Assembly (NCBI GenBank): GCA_030698645.1
Contig: JAUYMV010000468.1
Coordinates: 1-5,109, forward strand
Reading direction: 5' to 3'
Origin: Mesorhizobium sp.
Lineage (GTDB): Bacteria > Pseudomonadota > Alphaproteobacteria > Rhizobiales > Rhizobiaceae
Length of the DNA: 5,109 bases
The position numbers and the translations under genes were made by a program. This document shows positions 1 through 5,109 of the stretch, one piece after another. Positions within the stretch are counted from its first letter, which is position 1; every line of letters starts with the position of its first letter. The notes below the pieces were generated by a model. It ran no database searches. It saw only the letters and a program-made list of their open reading frames with translations, and was not told where the DNA came from.

Positions 1-1
1 C

Positions 2-253
2 CTGGCGCCCTGCCCGTCGTCCGGCCTCATCATCCATGGCGACGCCGACAAGGTGGCGCCGCCGAAGGACGTGCAGGGCCTGGTGGACAAGCTGCATGCC
101 CAGAAGGGCATCACCATCACGCAGAAGACGATGCCGGGCGCCAACCATTTCTTCTCGAACGAAGCCGATCTGCTGATCGAGGAATGCTCGGACTATCTCG
201 ACCGTCGCCTCGCCGGCGAACTGTCCGACCCGCGGCCAAAGCGACTGCGCTAA
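2..253 (+). CDS. Alpha/beta hydrolase, C-terminal part (5' end outside window)
   Basis: The frame is open from the window edge and gives the last 83 residues of a protein ending at TAA 251-253. The visible part reads as the end of an alpha/beta-hydrolase fold: a strand followed by HGDADKVAP (visible residues 12-20), where the second Asp of GDAD fits the acid of the catalytic triad, and later PGANHFF (45-51), whose His fits the catalytic base. The 'CPSSGLIIHGDADKV' style and the short helix at the end are typical of the small dienelactone-hydrolase-like group (COG2945 type) found widely in Alphaproteobacteria. The nucleophile serine and the rest of the core lie upstream and cannot be seen, so the substrate is unknown. 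The basic tail (DPRPKRLR) is probably disordered. A GTG at 53 is internal to the domain and is not the real start. A strong hairpin lies 30 bp after the stop. Confidence 0.8.
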   Translation: MAPCPSSGLIIHGDADKVAPPKDVQGLVDKLHAQKGITITQKTMPGANHFFSNEADLLIEECSDYLDRRLAGELSDPRPKRLR

Positions 254-283
254 CAAGCACCGCGCCAGTAAACACACGCCTCC

Positions 284-309
284 CTGGCTCGCCCGATCGG
301 GGCGGCCAG
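284..309 (+). terminator. GC-rich hairpin after the hydrolase gene, possible terminator
   Basis: CTGGC (284-288) and CGCCC (290-294) pair with GGGCG (300-304) and GCCAG (305-309) around a 5-nt loop, with one bulged T at 289. This gives ten base pairs, all but one G-C. It sits 30 bp past the hydrolase stop and well before the next gene, which suits a transcription end. No U-run follows, so if it works as a terminator it is not the classical intrinsic type; a dispersed regulatory or structural role is possible. Confidence 0.4.
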
Positions 310-525
310 CGTGCGCGCAATCCGCTGCATGCGCCTGATCCGCGCCATTCCCCCTCCGTTCGCTCTGGCCGATCCGAGGGATCGATGAACGCGGCAGCCG
401 TGCAGTCGGCAGTAAACCGATCCGCCTCCTTGTACTGACACTCCCGGTGGACAGTCATATGCATCCCTCGACAGCCGACTTACTGCATGGCAGCTTTTCA
501 GCGTGACCGAATCAGAGCCTCAGCC

Positions 526-533
526 GAGGGGGA
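526..533 (+). promoter_or_regulatory. Ribosome binding site that sets the DUF1508 start
   Basis: The purine run GAGGGGGA ends 7 bases before GTG 541. It decides between GTG 541 and the in-frame ATG at 487, which has no comparable site. Domain similarity also begins right after GTG 541. Confidence 0.6.
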
Positions 534-540
534 CCCGCAG

Positions 541-969
541 GTGAGCAAGTTCGAAATCTACAAAGACAAAAAAGGTGAGACGCGTTTTCGATATCGCGCC
601 AGCAATGGCGAGATCGTGTTCAGTTCGGAAGGCTACAAGGCCAAGGCTTCCGCGACGAAGGCTATTGAGTCGATCAAGAAAAACGCGGCCGACGCCGCAG
701 TAGAGGAGGTTCCAGTGCCTGCCAAGAAACCAGCCGCGAAGCCAGCCAAGGCCGCCGCCAAGCCTGCCGCCGCCAAGCCCGCGGCAAAGGCCGCCGCCGT
801 CGCCAAGCCGAAGGCCACAGCAAAGCCAGCGGCCAAACCTGCCGCCAAGGCCGCGGCGAAGCCCGCAGCCAAGGCCGCGGCGAAGCCCGCCGCCAAGGCA
901 GCGGCAAAGCCCGCCGCCAAGGCCGCGGCGAAACCCGCTGCGAAAGCCAAGGCGCCGGCAAAGAAATAA
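541..969 (+). CDS. DUF1508 (YegP-like) domain protein with Lys/Ala/Pro-rich histone H1-like tail
   Basis: The 142-aa product has two parts. Residues 3 to about 49 match the DUF1508/YegP pattern: a KFEIYKDKKGETRFRY strand pair, then NGEIVFSSEGY, then a helix (KASATKAIESIKKNA). Family members of this kind are small and often carry two such units; here there is one. After a short acidic linker (DAAVEE, 51-56) the rest, about residue 60 to the end, is almost entirely Lys, Ala and Pro with a few Val and Thr. It resembles bacterial histone H1-like and AlgP-type tails, which bind DNA or other polyanions and are disordered. Binding to nucleic acid is therefore an inference; the role of DUF1508 itself is not established. 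The GTG start is chosen from the strong ribosome site; starting at ATG 487 would add 18 residues outside the domain. It is convergent with anmK. Antisense frames across the tail are produced by the repeat. Confidence 0.85.
   Translation: MSKFEIYKDKKGETRFRYRASNGEIVFSSEGYKAKASATKAIESIKKNAADAAVEEVPVPAKKPAAKPAKAAAKPAAAKPAAKAAAVAKPKATAKPAAKPAAKAAAKPAAKAAAKPAAKAAAKPAAKAAAKPAAKAKAPAKK
835..954 (+). repeat. Five tandem 24-bp units coding for KPAAKAAA
   Basis: Units start at 835, 859, 883, 907 and 931. Each encodes Lys-Pro-Ala-Ala-Lys-Ala-Ala-Ala, with the last ending Lys-Ala-Lys-Ala. The unit length is a multiple of three, so gain or loss of copies would keep the frame. Copies differ mainly at third positions (GCC/GCG/GCA/GCT, AAG/AAA), which suggests the array is not freshly expanded. 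A looser version of the same motif extends upstream to about 720. Confidence 0.9.
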
Positions 970-980
970 CTCCGAGCGCC

Positions 981-1015
981 GCCCGGTCGCCGCGCCACGC
1001 GTGCGGCGATCCGGC
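981..1015. terminator. Hairpin between convergent DUF1508 gene and anmK, likely bidirectional terminator
   Basis: GGTCGCCGC (985-993) pairs with GCGGCGATC (1003-1011), including one G-T wobble, around a 9-nt loop. After a C/C mismatch the stem continues with GCC (981-983) and GGC (1013-1015). It fills most of the 45-bp gap between the two converging genes and touches the anmK stop codon. No T-run follows on either strand, so strength is uncertain; position is the main argument. Confidence 0.5.
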
Positions 1016-2151
1016 TATGTCGGAATGCCGTCCGGAAGCGCGAGCACGCCGCCGGTGACTGCTGTGCGGCAGCCGGTGGTCTTGGGGACTGTGAGCGGAA
1101 GTCCGCGCCGCGCGCGCACCGCCAGATAGGCCCAGGCTTCCGCTTCCATGGCATCGCCGTCGAAACCGGCGTCCTCGGCCAGGATCACCTCGGCCGCGCT
1201 GCGTGCCGCGTCGGCGCGCAGATCGCCGACGATGTGCGGATTCTTCCGCCCGCCGCCGCAGACGATCCAGAGTCGTGGCGATTCCGGCATCTTCCGCGCT
1301 GAGAGCAGGATCGCGTCCGCCGACACGGCCGCCAGAGTGCGCGCGCCATCCGACAGTTCCAGTCCATCGACATGGTCGAGCGTGAAATCCGCGCGGTCGA
1401 GCGATTTCGGCGCCGGCTTCTCGAAGAACGCGCTTTCCAGATATTGCTGCACGACGGGAAACACGATCTGGCCTTCGCTGGCGATCGCACCGTCCGCGTC
1501 GTAGGGAACGCCCCCCTCGCGGCTGACCCACTGATCGATCAGCGCATTGCCCGGCCCGGAATCGAACGCGACCGGATCGCCCTCGGCCGGCACGAACGTG
1601 ACGTTCGATATGCCGCCGATATTGACGAAGGCGACCGGGAAACTGTCCGCGAACCTTGGCGGCAATGCGCGCGCGAGCGCGGCGTGGTAGGCCGGCACCA
1701 GCGGCGCGCCCTGCCCGCCATGCGCCATGTCGTTGGCCCGCATGTCGTAGACGACGGGAAGTCCGGTCTCGTTCGCCAGCAGCGCGCCGTCGCCCAACTG
1801 CACAGTGAGCGCGCGTTCCGGACGGTGCAGCACCGTCTGACCATGGAAGCCGATCAGCTCGGGTCGCCAGTCGCTGGCATGGCGCGCGACGAATTCCTCG
1901 ACCGCGCGCGCATGGCCGAGCGTGATCTCGCGCTCCAGCGCCGCCAGGTCGCCCGGCCGCTCCGCGCGGTCCCGGATTTCCTTGGCCTCCTCGAGTGCCT
2001 CCTCGATGCGCCGGCGAAACGCCGCGTCATAGGCGACGAACAGCGACGGACCGCGCTCGACCTCGAACGCGCCGTCGGTGACCAGCATGGCGAGGTCGAT
2101 GCCGTCCATCGACGTCCCGCTCATCAGTCCGATCGCGCAAACACTTGGCAT
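1015..2151 (-). CDS. anmK: Anhydro-N-acetylmuramic acid kinase
   Basis: AnmK uses ATP and water to open 1,6-anhydro-MurNAc and phosphorylate it to MurNAc-6-phosphate, a cytosolic step in recycling peptidoglycan fragments. The 378-aa product has the normal family length. It opens with [12 protein letters not shown] (8-19), the phosphate-binding signature of this kinase. Further family blocks are GFHGQT (101-106), [18 protein letters not shown] (136-153), NIGGISNVT (177-185), [11 protein letters not shown] (196-206, whose Asp197 probably corresponds to the proposed catalytic base) and [10 protein letters not shown] (298-307). The frame stays open for 71 codons upstream of ATG 2151, but that part reads through the tyrS start and lacks family similarity. 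The ribosome site before ATG 2151 is weak (GGCGGGACGGG just upstream). The gene is divergent from tyrS, a neighbourhood I recall from other Rhizobiales. Its frame appears intact with all key residues present. Confidence 0.96.
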   Translation of the reverse strand: MPSVCAIGLMSGTSMDGIDLAMLVTDGAFEVERGPSLFVAYDAAFRRRIEEALEEAKEIRDRAERPGDLAALEREITLGHARAVEEFVARHASDWRPELIGFHGQTVLHRPERALTVQLGDGALLANETGLPVVYDMRANDMAHGGQGAPLVPAYHAALARALPPRFADSFPVAFVNIGGISNVTFVPAEGDPVAFDSGPGNALIDQWVSREGGVPYDADGAIASEGQIVFPVVQQYLESAFFEKPAPKSLDRADFTLDHVDGLELSDGARTLAAVSADAILLSARKMPESPRLWIVCGGGRKNPHIVGDLRADAARSAAEVILAEDAGFDGDAMEAEAWAYLAVRARRGLPLTVPKTTGCRTAVTGGVLALPDGIPT

Positions 2152-2254
2152 CCCGTCCCGCCGTTCTTGTGATTCCTGCCGGCTTGATGCTAAAGGCGCG
2201 GTCTGCCGAAAGCCACGGGTGGATGCGCCCGCTGAAAAATCCGGAACGCACGCC
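2152..2254. promoter_or_regulatory. Shared divergent control region of anmK and tyrS
   Basis: These 103 bp separate the start codons of two divergent genes, so both promoters, or at least the tyrS promoter, should lie here. I see no T-box-like leader or long hairpin of the kind that controls tyrS in Gram-positive bacteria, and the space after the candidate tyrS promoter is too short for one. On the anmK strand no good -35/-10 pair stands out. Confidence 0.45.
2167..2195 (+). promoter_or_regulatory. Candidate sigma-70 promoter for tyrS
   Basis: TTGTGA (2167-2172), part of CTTGTG as favoured in rhizobial -35 boxes, is followed after 17 bp by CTAAAG (2190-2195). The spacing is ideal, but the -10 match is modest. 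It would give a 5' leader of roughly 50 nt before ATG 2255. Confidence 0.3.
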
Positions 2255-3508
2255 ATGTCCGCCTTCAAGTCCGATTTCCTGCGCACGCTGTCCGAGCGCG
2301 GCTTCATCCACCAGATCTCCGACGACGCCGGGCTGGACAGGCTGTTCGCGACCGAGACGGTCACGGCTTATATCGGCTTCGACGCGACGGCGAAGAGCCT
2401 GCATGCCGGCTCGCTGATCCAGATCATGATGCTGCACTGGATGCAGAAGACCGGCCACCGGCCGATCGCGCTGATGGGCGGCGGCACGTCGATGATCGGC
2501 GACCCGTCGTTCAAGGACGAGGCGCGCAAGCTGCTGACGCCGGCCGACATCGAGGCCAACCTCGTCGGCATCAAGCGCAACTTCGCGCCCTACCTCGCTT
2601 TCGGCGAGGGCCCGGGCGACGCGCTGATGATCAACAATGCCGACTGGCTGATGGGCCTCAACTATGTTGAGTTCCTGCGCGACGTCGGCCGGCATTTCTC
2701 GGTCAACCGCATGCTCGCCTTCGACTCGGTCAAGACGCGGCTCGACCGCGAGCAGTCGCTGTCCTTCCTCGAATTCAACTACATGATCCTGCAGGCCTAC
2801 GATTTCGTCGAGCTCTACAAGCGCACCGGCTGCCGCCTGCAGATGGGCGGCTCCGACCAGTGGGGCAACATCGTCAACGGCATCGATCTCGGCCACCGCA
2901 TGGAGGACACGCAGCTCTATGCGCTGACCACGCCGCTGCTCACCAGTTCGTCGGGCGCCAAGATGGGCAAGACGGCGTCCGGCGCCGTCTGGCTCGATCC
3001 GGAGATGCTCTCGCCTTATGATTTCTGGCAGTACTGGCGCAACACCGAGGACGCCGACGTCGGCCGTTTCCTGAAACTCTACACGACGCTGCCGATGGAC
3101 GAGGTGGCGCGGCTGGCCGGCCTCGGCGGCGCCGAGATCAACGACGCCAAGAAGGTGCTCGCGACCGAGATCACCGCCATGCTGCATGGGCGCAGCGCGG
3201 CCGACCAGGCCGCCGACACGGCGCGCAAGACCTTCGAGGAAGGCGCGCTGGCCGAGGATCTGCCGAGCGTGGACATGCCGCGCGCGACACTCGAGTCCGG
3301 CGTCGGTATCCTGGCCCTGTTCGTGACCGCCGGCCTCGCCGCCTCCAACGGCGAGGCCCGCCGGCACATCCAGGGCGGCGCCGTGCGCGTCAACGACAAG
3401 GCGGTATCGGACGAGAAGACCATCATCGGCACGTCGGATGTGACGGAAGCCGGCGTGGTAAAACTGTCGCTCGGCAAGAAGAAGCACATCCTGGTGCGGC
3501 CGGTCTGA
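2255..3508 (+). CDS. tyrS: Tyrosyl-tRNA synthetase (tyrosine--tRNA ligase)
   Basis: This class I synthetase activates tyrosine with ATP and charges tRNA-Tyr in the cytosol. The 417-aa length is normal for alphaproteobacterial TyrS. The Rossmann catalytic domain shows [16 protein letters not shown] (39-54), with the HIGH-type motif as HAGS at 50-53. It is followed by [12 protein letters not shown] (74-85), YMILQAYD (176-183, tyrosine pocket) and GGSDQWGN (198-205). The KMSKS loop is KMGKT (236-240), close to the KFGKT form common in bacterial TyrS and not a defect. The C-terminal S4 RNA-binding domain runs from about 350 to 417, with [13 protein letters not shown] and GAVRVND as its core. ATG 2255 has GGAA 8 bases upstream and begins where family similarity starts; the upstream in-frame extension overlaps anmK and is not coding. 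No neighbour on the same strand is close enough to share an operon. Confidence 0.97.
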   Translation: MSAFKSDFLRTLSERGFIHQISDDAGLDRLFATETVTAYIGFDATAKSLHAGSLIQIMMLHWMQKTGHRPIALMGGGTSMIGDPSFKDEARKLLTPADIEANLVGIKRNFAPYLAFGEGPGDALMINNADWLMGLNYVEFLRDVGRHFSVNRMLAFDSVKTRLDREQSLSFLEFNYMILQAYDFVELYKRTGCRLQMGGSDQWGNIVNGIDLGHRMEDTQLYALTTPLLTSSSGAKMGKTASGAVWLDPEMLSPYDFWQYWRNTEDADVGRFLKLYTTLPMDEVARLAGLGGAEINDAKKVLATEITAMLHGRSAADQAADTARKTFEEGALAEDLPSVDMPRATLESGVGILALFVTAGLAASNGEARRHIQGGAVRVNDKAVSDEKTIIGTSDVTEAGVVKLSLGKKKHILVRPV

Positions 3509-3534
3509 GAGCTTCTCGAGGCAAGGCACAACGT

Positions 3535-3732
3535 TTTATCGGGCTAGGCAAAACGGCCGTCATCAACTCTGAGAATGGCGGTAATGGCCTCGGAAACCTG
3601 CGGACCGCATTCACCGCGATGGACGCGGAACTGGAAACGGTGCTCGCACACGAGGGTCGCGCACCGCGTCGGTGGACCACGGTCGTCATCCCGGCCAAGC
3701 GGCGGCAGCCGCGCCGAGCCGGGACCCATTGA
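3535..3732 (+). pseudogene. Possible remnant of a coding sequence
   Basis: The frame with codons starting at 3535 and ending at TGA 3730-3732 reads like real protein: FIGLGKTAVINSENGG, then GLGNLRTAFTAMDAELETVL, then AHEGRA. G/C-ending codons predominate. It has no good start; the first ATG is at 3619, without a ribosome site, and would give 37 residues. The last 17 or so codons lie inside the inverted-repeat arm, as if the repeat had cut into an older gene. The frame also runs back into the end of tyrS out of phase. I do not recognise the peptide. It may equally be a chance reading or part of a larger dispersed repeat. Confidence 0.2.
3680..3731 (+). repeat. Left arm of inverted repeat, self-folding
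   Basis: Besides pairing with the right arm, this arm forms a nested hairpin: TCCCGGC (3689-3695) with GCCGGGA (3718-3724), and inside it GCGGC (3699-3703) with GCCGC (3708-3712) around GGCA. Such an imperfect palindrome is the usual shape of bacterial REP sequences. Confidence 0.8.
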
Positions 3733-3860
3733 TTGCATCGGCTTGGCGCGGCCGGTTTCTTGTGCGGGGTCTCTATGAGCGATGCGCTTGGCGGCATATG
3801 AAGTGTGTCGCGCCGGCAAGACTGCAAATCGGAGATCGGCCGCGCTCGACGCCCGGGAAC

Positions 3861-3912
3861 CAATGGGTCCCGGCTCGGCGCGGCTTCCGCCGCTTGGCCG
3901 GGATGACGACCG
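3861..3912 (-). repeat. Right arm of inverted repeat, self-folding
   Basis: This is the same unit as the left arm in opposite orientation, with one substitution that changes the inner loop from GGCA to GGAA on the repeat's own strand. It begins CAATGGGTCCCGGC and ends GGCCGGGATGACGACCG on the + strand. Confidence 0.8.
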
Positions 3913-3933
3913 CGGAGGGCTCCGGTGCTCCCC

Positions 3934-3975
3934 ACTGCCTACTGCCTACCGCCGACTGCCGATTGCCGACTGCCG
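3934..3975 (+). repeat. Six tandem heptamers, consensus ACTGCCG/T
   Basis: Units are ACTGCCT, ACTGCCT, ACCGCCG, ACTGCCG, ATTGCCG and ACTGCCG, in register without gaps. A 7-bp unit would shift any reading frame as copy number changes, which argues that this stretch is not coding. It begins 21 bp beyond the outer end of the right inverted arm, so it may belong to the same repeat cluster. Confidence 0.85.
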
Positions 3976-3989
3976 CCCTTTGTCACCAG

Positions 3990-4018
3990 CTGTCAGCAAT
4001 CCTGCACAAGCCTTTATC
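3990..4018 (+). promoter_or_regulatory. Candidate promoter for the 150-aa hypothetical gene
   Basis: CTGTCA (3990-3995) and TTTATC (4013-4018) are separated by 17 bp, about 50 bp before ATG 4071. Both hexamers are only partial matches to a sigma-70 consensus, so this is a suggestion based on spacing and position. Confidence 0.25.
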
Positions 4019-4022
4019 CACA
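4014..4022 (+). promoter_or_regulatory. DnaA-box consensus TTATCCACA
   Basis: TTATCCACA matches the strict DnaA-box consensus at all nine positions and overlaps the -10 box of the candidate promoter. It is single: I see no second good box, AT-rich unwinding element or replication gene nearby, so an origin is not indicated. A regulatory DnaA site or coincidence are the alternatives. Confidence 0.3.
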
Positions 4023-4059
4023 CCCCCACCGGCCTCGGCGACAATGTCTGTCACGCAAC

Positions 4060-4064
4060 GGAGG
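4060..4064 (+). promoter_or_regulatory. Ribosome binding site setting the start of the hypothetical gene
   Basis: GGAGG stands 6 bases before ATG 4071. This favours ATG 4071 over the in-frame ATG at 4044, which lacks a comparable site. Confidence 0.65.
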
Positions 4065-4070
4065 CAGGGC

Positions 4071-4523
4071 ATGGACTGGCAGATCACAACCACGCAGGAC
4101 CTGCTCGACCGCATCGTCGCGTTGTTGCTGTCGCTTGCCGATCTGGCCGAACGTGCCGCCGGCGCACCCGAGGCGCGGCGGCGCCTGGCGCTCGCCATCA
4201 TCCGGTCGGGCGGAGCCGTCACGCGTGATGCCTTCGGCCTCTTCGGCGACCCCTTCAACGCATCCGCCCGCGGGGCGGCTGGACGCGCCGCGTCACCGAT
4301 GGCCGTCCCCGGCGACGCCCCCGAAGACGCGCTGGCCCTCGCCATGTCGCTCCGCGGGCTCGCGCTCTTCATAGCAGCCACGGCCAAGCGGATGCCTTGC
4401 CTGTTGCCGCCGATGTCAGGCAACGCGGAAGCGACAACCGGCGACCAGAGCCTCGGTCATCGCCGCCGCGACCACATCCCGGGCGCGATCTTCCCGCCGC
4501 ACCAATGGCATGACACGTCGTAA
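4071..4523 (+). CDS. Hypothetical protein, 150 aa
   Basis: I do not recognise a named family with confidence. The N-terminal layout (MDWQ, then a Leu-rich helix at about 10-29, then an Arg-rich turn and LALAIIRSGGAV at 39-50) resembles small uncharacterised alphaproteobacterial proteins that I recall only vaguely. A second hydrophobic helix lies at about 85-106 (DALALAMSLRGLALFIAATAK). Between them is a low-complexity Ala/Gly/Pro linker. The first helix carries charged residues (Asp, Arg, Glu) and may be amphipathic, not membrane-spanning; there is no clear signal peptide. The last 40 residues are polar, with several His and Arg, and look unlike a folded domain. The start is supported by GGAGG 6 bases upstream. 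The gene converges on eno. The same frame stays open after the TAA for a further 56 codons, so the protein may once have been longer. Confidence 0.65.
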   Translation: MDWQITTTQDLLDRIVALLLSLADLAERAAGAPEARRRLALAIIRSGGAVTRDAFGLFGDPFNASARGAAGRAASPMAVPGDAPEDALALAMSLRGLALFIAATAKRMPCLLPPMSGNAEATTGDQSLGHRRRDHIPGAIFPPHQWHDTS

Positions 4524-4583
4524 GCCCCTCCGGCTCCGCAGACCGCTTTTCCATTTTCGCTGGCGCGACGCTTCGGGCCGGCG

Positions 4584-5109
<526 letters not shown>

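Larger units (their letters stand above)
254..540. other. Intergenic region between hydrolase and DUF1508 gene
   Basis: I see no convincing gene here. The frames that cross it are Arg/Ser/Pro-rich and look like chance readings of GC-rich DNA. It holds the hairpin at 284-309 and a smaller one, CGATCC-GAG-GGATCG, at 370-384. TTGTAC (430-435) and TCATAT (455-460) resemble -35 and -10 boxes but stand 19 bp apart, too far for a confident promoter call. A frame continuous with the DUF1508 gene starts at ATG 487, but the added 18 residues look like leader sequence and a better ribosome site lies downstream. Confidence 0.5.
3680..3912. repeat. 233-bp element with 52-bp near-perfect inverted ends (REP/BIME- or MITE-like)
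   Basis: The left arm (3680-3731) and the reverse complement of the right arm (3861-3912) match at 51 of 52 bases; the one difference is C at 3707 versus A in the other orientation. The arms enclose 129 bp without a recognisable gene. Each arm folds on its own as well (see the arm entries). Sequences of the form 'gtcatcccggc...gccgggaccca' are, to my knowledge, abundant dispersed intergenic repeats in rhizobia. I see no clear target-site duplication at the outer ends (left flank gtggacca, right flank cggagggc), so a paired REP-type unit fits at least as well as a transposed MITE. As RNA it would form a very long stem. Confidence 0.85.
3509..4070. other. 562-bp intergenic region with repeats and a possible gene remnant
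   Basis: No intact gene is convincing here. Reading left to right it holds a weak AT stem, CGTTTT/AAAACG (3532-3537 with 3550-3555), just after tyrS, and then a protein-like but start-less stretch (about 3535-3732). These are followed by the inverted-repeat element (3680-3912), a heptamer array (3934-3975), and a short leader with a DnaA-box match in front of the next gene. Frames annotated automatically here would mostly translate the repeat: an MGPGSARLPPLGRDDDRG-like peptide arises on both strands, once from each inverted arm. Confidence 0.7.

Noticed and set aside
236..240. KMGKT in TyrS as a damaged KMSKS motif
   Set aside because: Bacterial TyrS proteins commonly carry a KFGKT-type loop, so the residue change is normal for the family.
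184..464. Overlapping + and - frames after the hydrolase gene
   Set aside because: They are rich in Arg, Ser and Pro, have no ribosome sites, and overlap the hydrolase end or each other.
633..1531. Long - strand frames across the Lys/Ala tail and anmK end
   Set aside because: The AAG/GCC/CCG repeats read as CTT/GGC/CGG on the other strand and rarely give stops; the results are low-complexity Ala/Phe/Leu or Arg/Trp peptides.
1372..2172. 266-codon open frame on + opposite anmK
   Set aside because: It is antisense to an unmistakable anmK with all motifs, and its product has no recognisable domain.
2027..3529. 500-codon open frame on - opposite tyrS
   Set aside because: It mirrors tyrS codon structure in antisense, its composition (His/Arg/Val-rich without motifs) is typical of shadow frames in GC-rich genes, and tyrS is certain.
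3544..3935. Small proteins in the repeat region on both strands
   Set aside because: The shared MGPGSARLPPLGRDDDRG-like peptide appears once on each strand because it is a translation of the two inverted arms, not a conserved protein motif.
3934..3975. CRISPR-like array
   Set aside because: The heptamers are directly adjacent with no spacers and are far shorter than CRISPR repeats.
4014..4022. Replication origin
   Set aside because: There is only one good DnaA box, and no AT-rich unwinding region or replication gene in the window.

Overview
The window is about 5.1 kb of GC-rich chromosomal DNA that looks alphaproteobacterial, most likely Rhizobiales (Mesorhizobium/Phyllobacteriaceae-like). 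The evidence is strong G/C preference at third codon positions, the character of the TyrS and AnmK proteins, and a 'gtcatcccggc...gccgggaccca' type of dispersed intergenic repeat familiar from rhizobial genomes. The genus is an inference; no rRNA or other marker is present.

Layout from left to right: (1) the 3' end of an alpha/beta-hydrolase gene on + (2-253), followed by a strong GC hairpin (284-309) and a gene-free stretch. (2) A small + gene (541-969) that joins a DUF1508/YegP-type domain to a long Lys/Ala/Pro tail resembling histone H1 or AlgP; the tail is built partly from a 24-bp tandem repeat. (3) On -, anmK (1015-2151), convergent with the previous gene across a 45-bp gap filled by a hairpin. 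(4) On +, tyrS (2255-3508), divergent from anmK across a 103-bp shared control region. (5) A 562-bp region without a convincing gene (3509-4070). It holds a possible gene remnant, a 233-bp element with near-perfect 52-bp inverted ends (51 of 52 bases match), a run of six 7-bp repeats, and a perfect DnaA-box consensus overlapping a possible promoter. (6) A 150-aa hypothetical gene on + (4071-4523). (7) The C-terminal third of enolase (eno) on - (4664 to the window edge), convergent with the hypothetical gene.

The recognised genes are housekeeping: cell-wall recycling (AnmK), tRNA charging (TyrS) and glycolysis (Eno). They share no pathway and do not form one operon; orientation switches at almost every gene. 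I see no defence system, prophage, CRISPR array, transposase or biosynthetic cluster. The observations most worth following are the inverted-repeat element with its adjacent heptamer array, the DUF1508 plus H1-like tail protein, and the short frames flanking the hypothetical gene.
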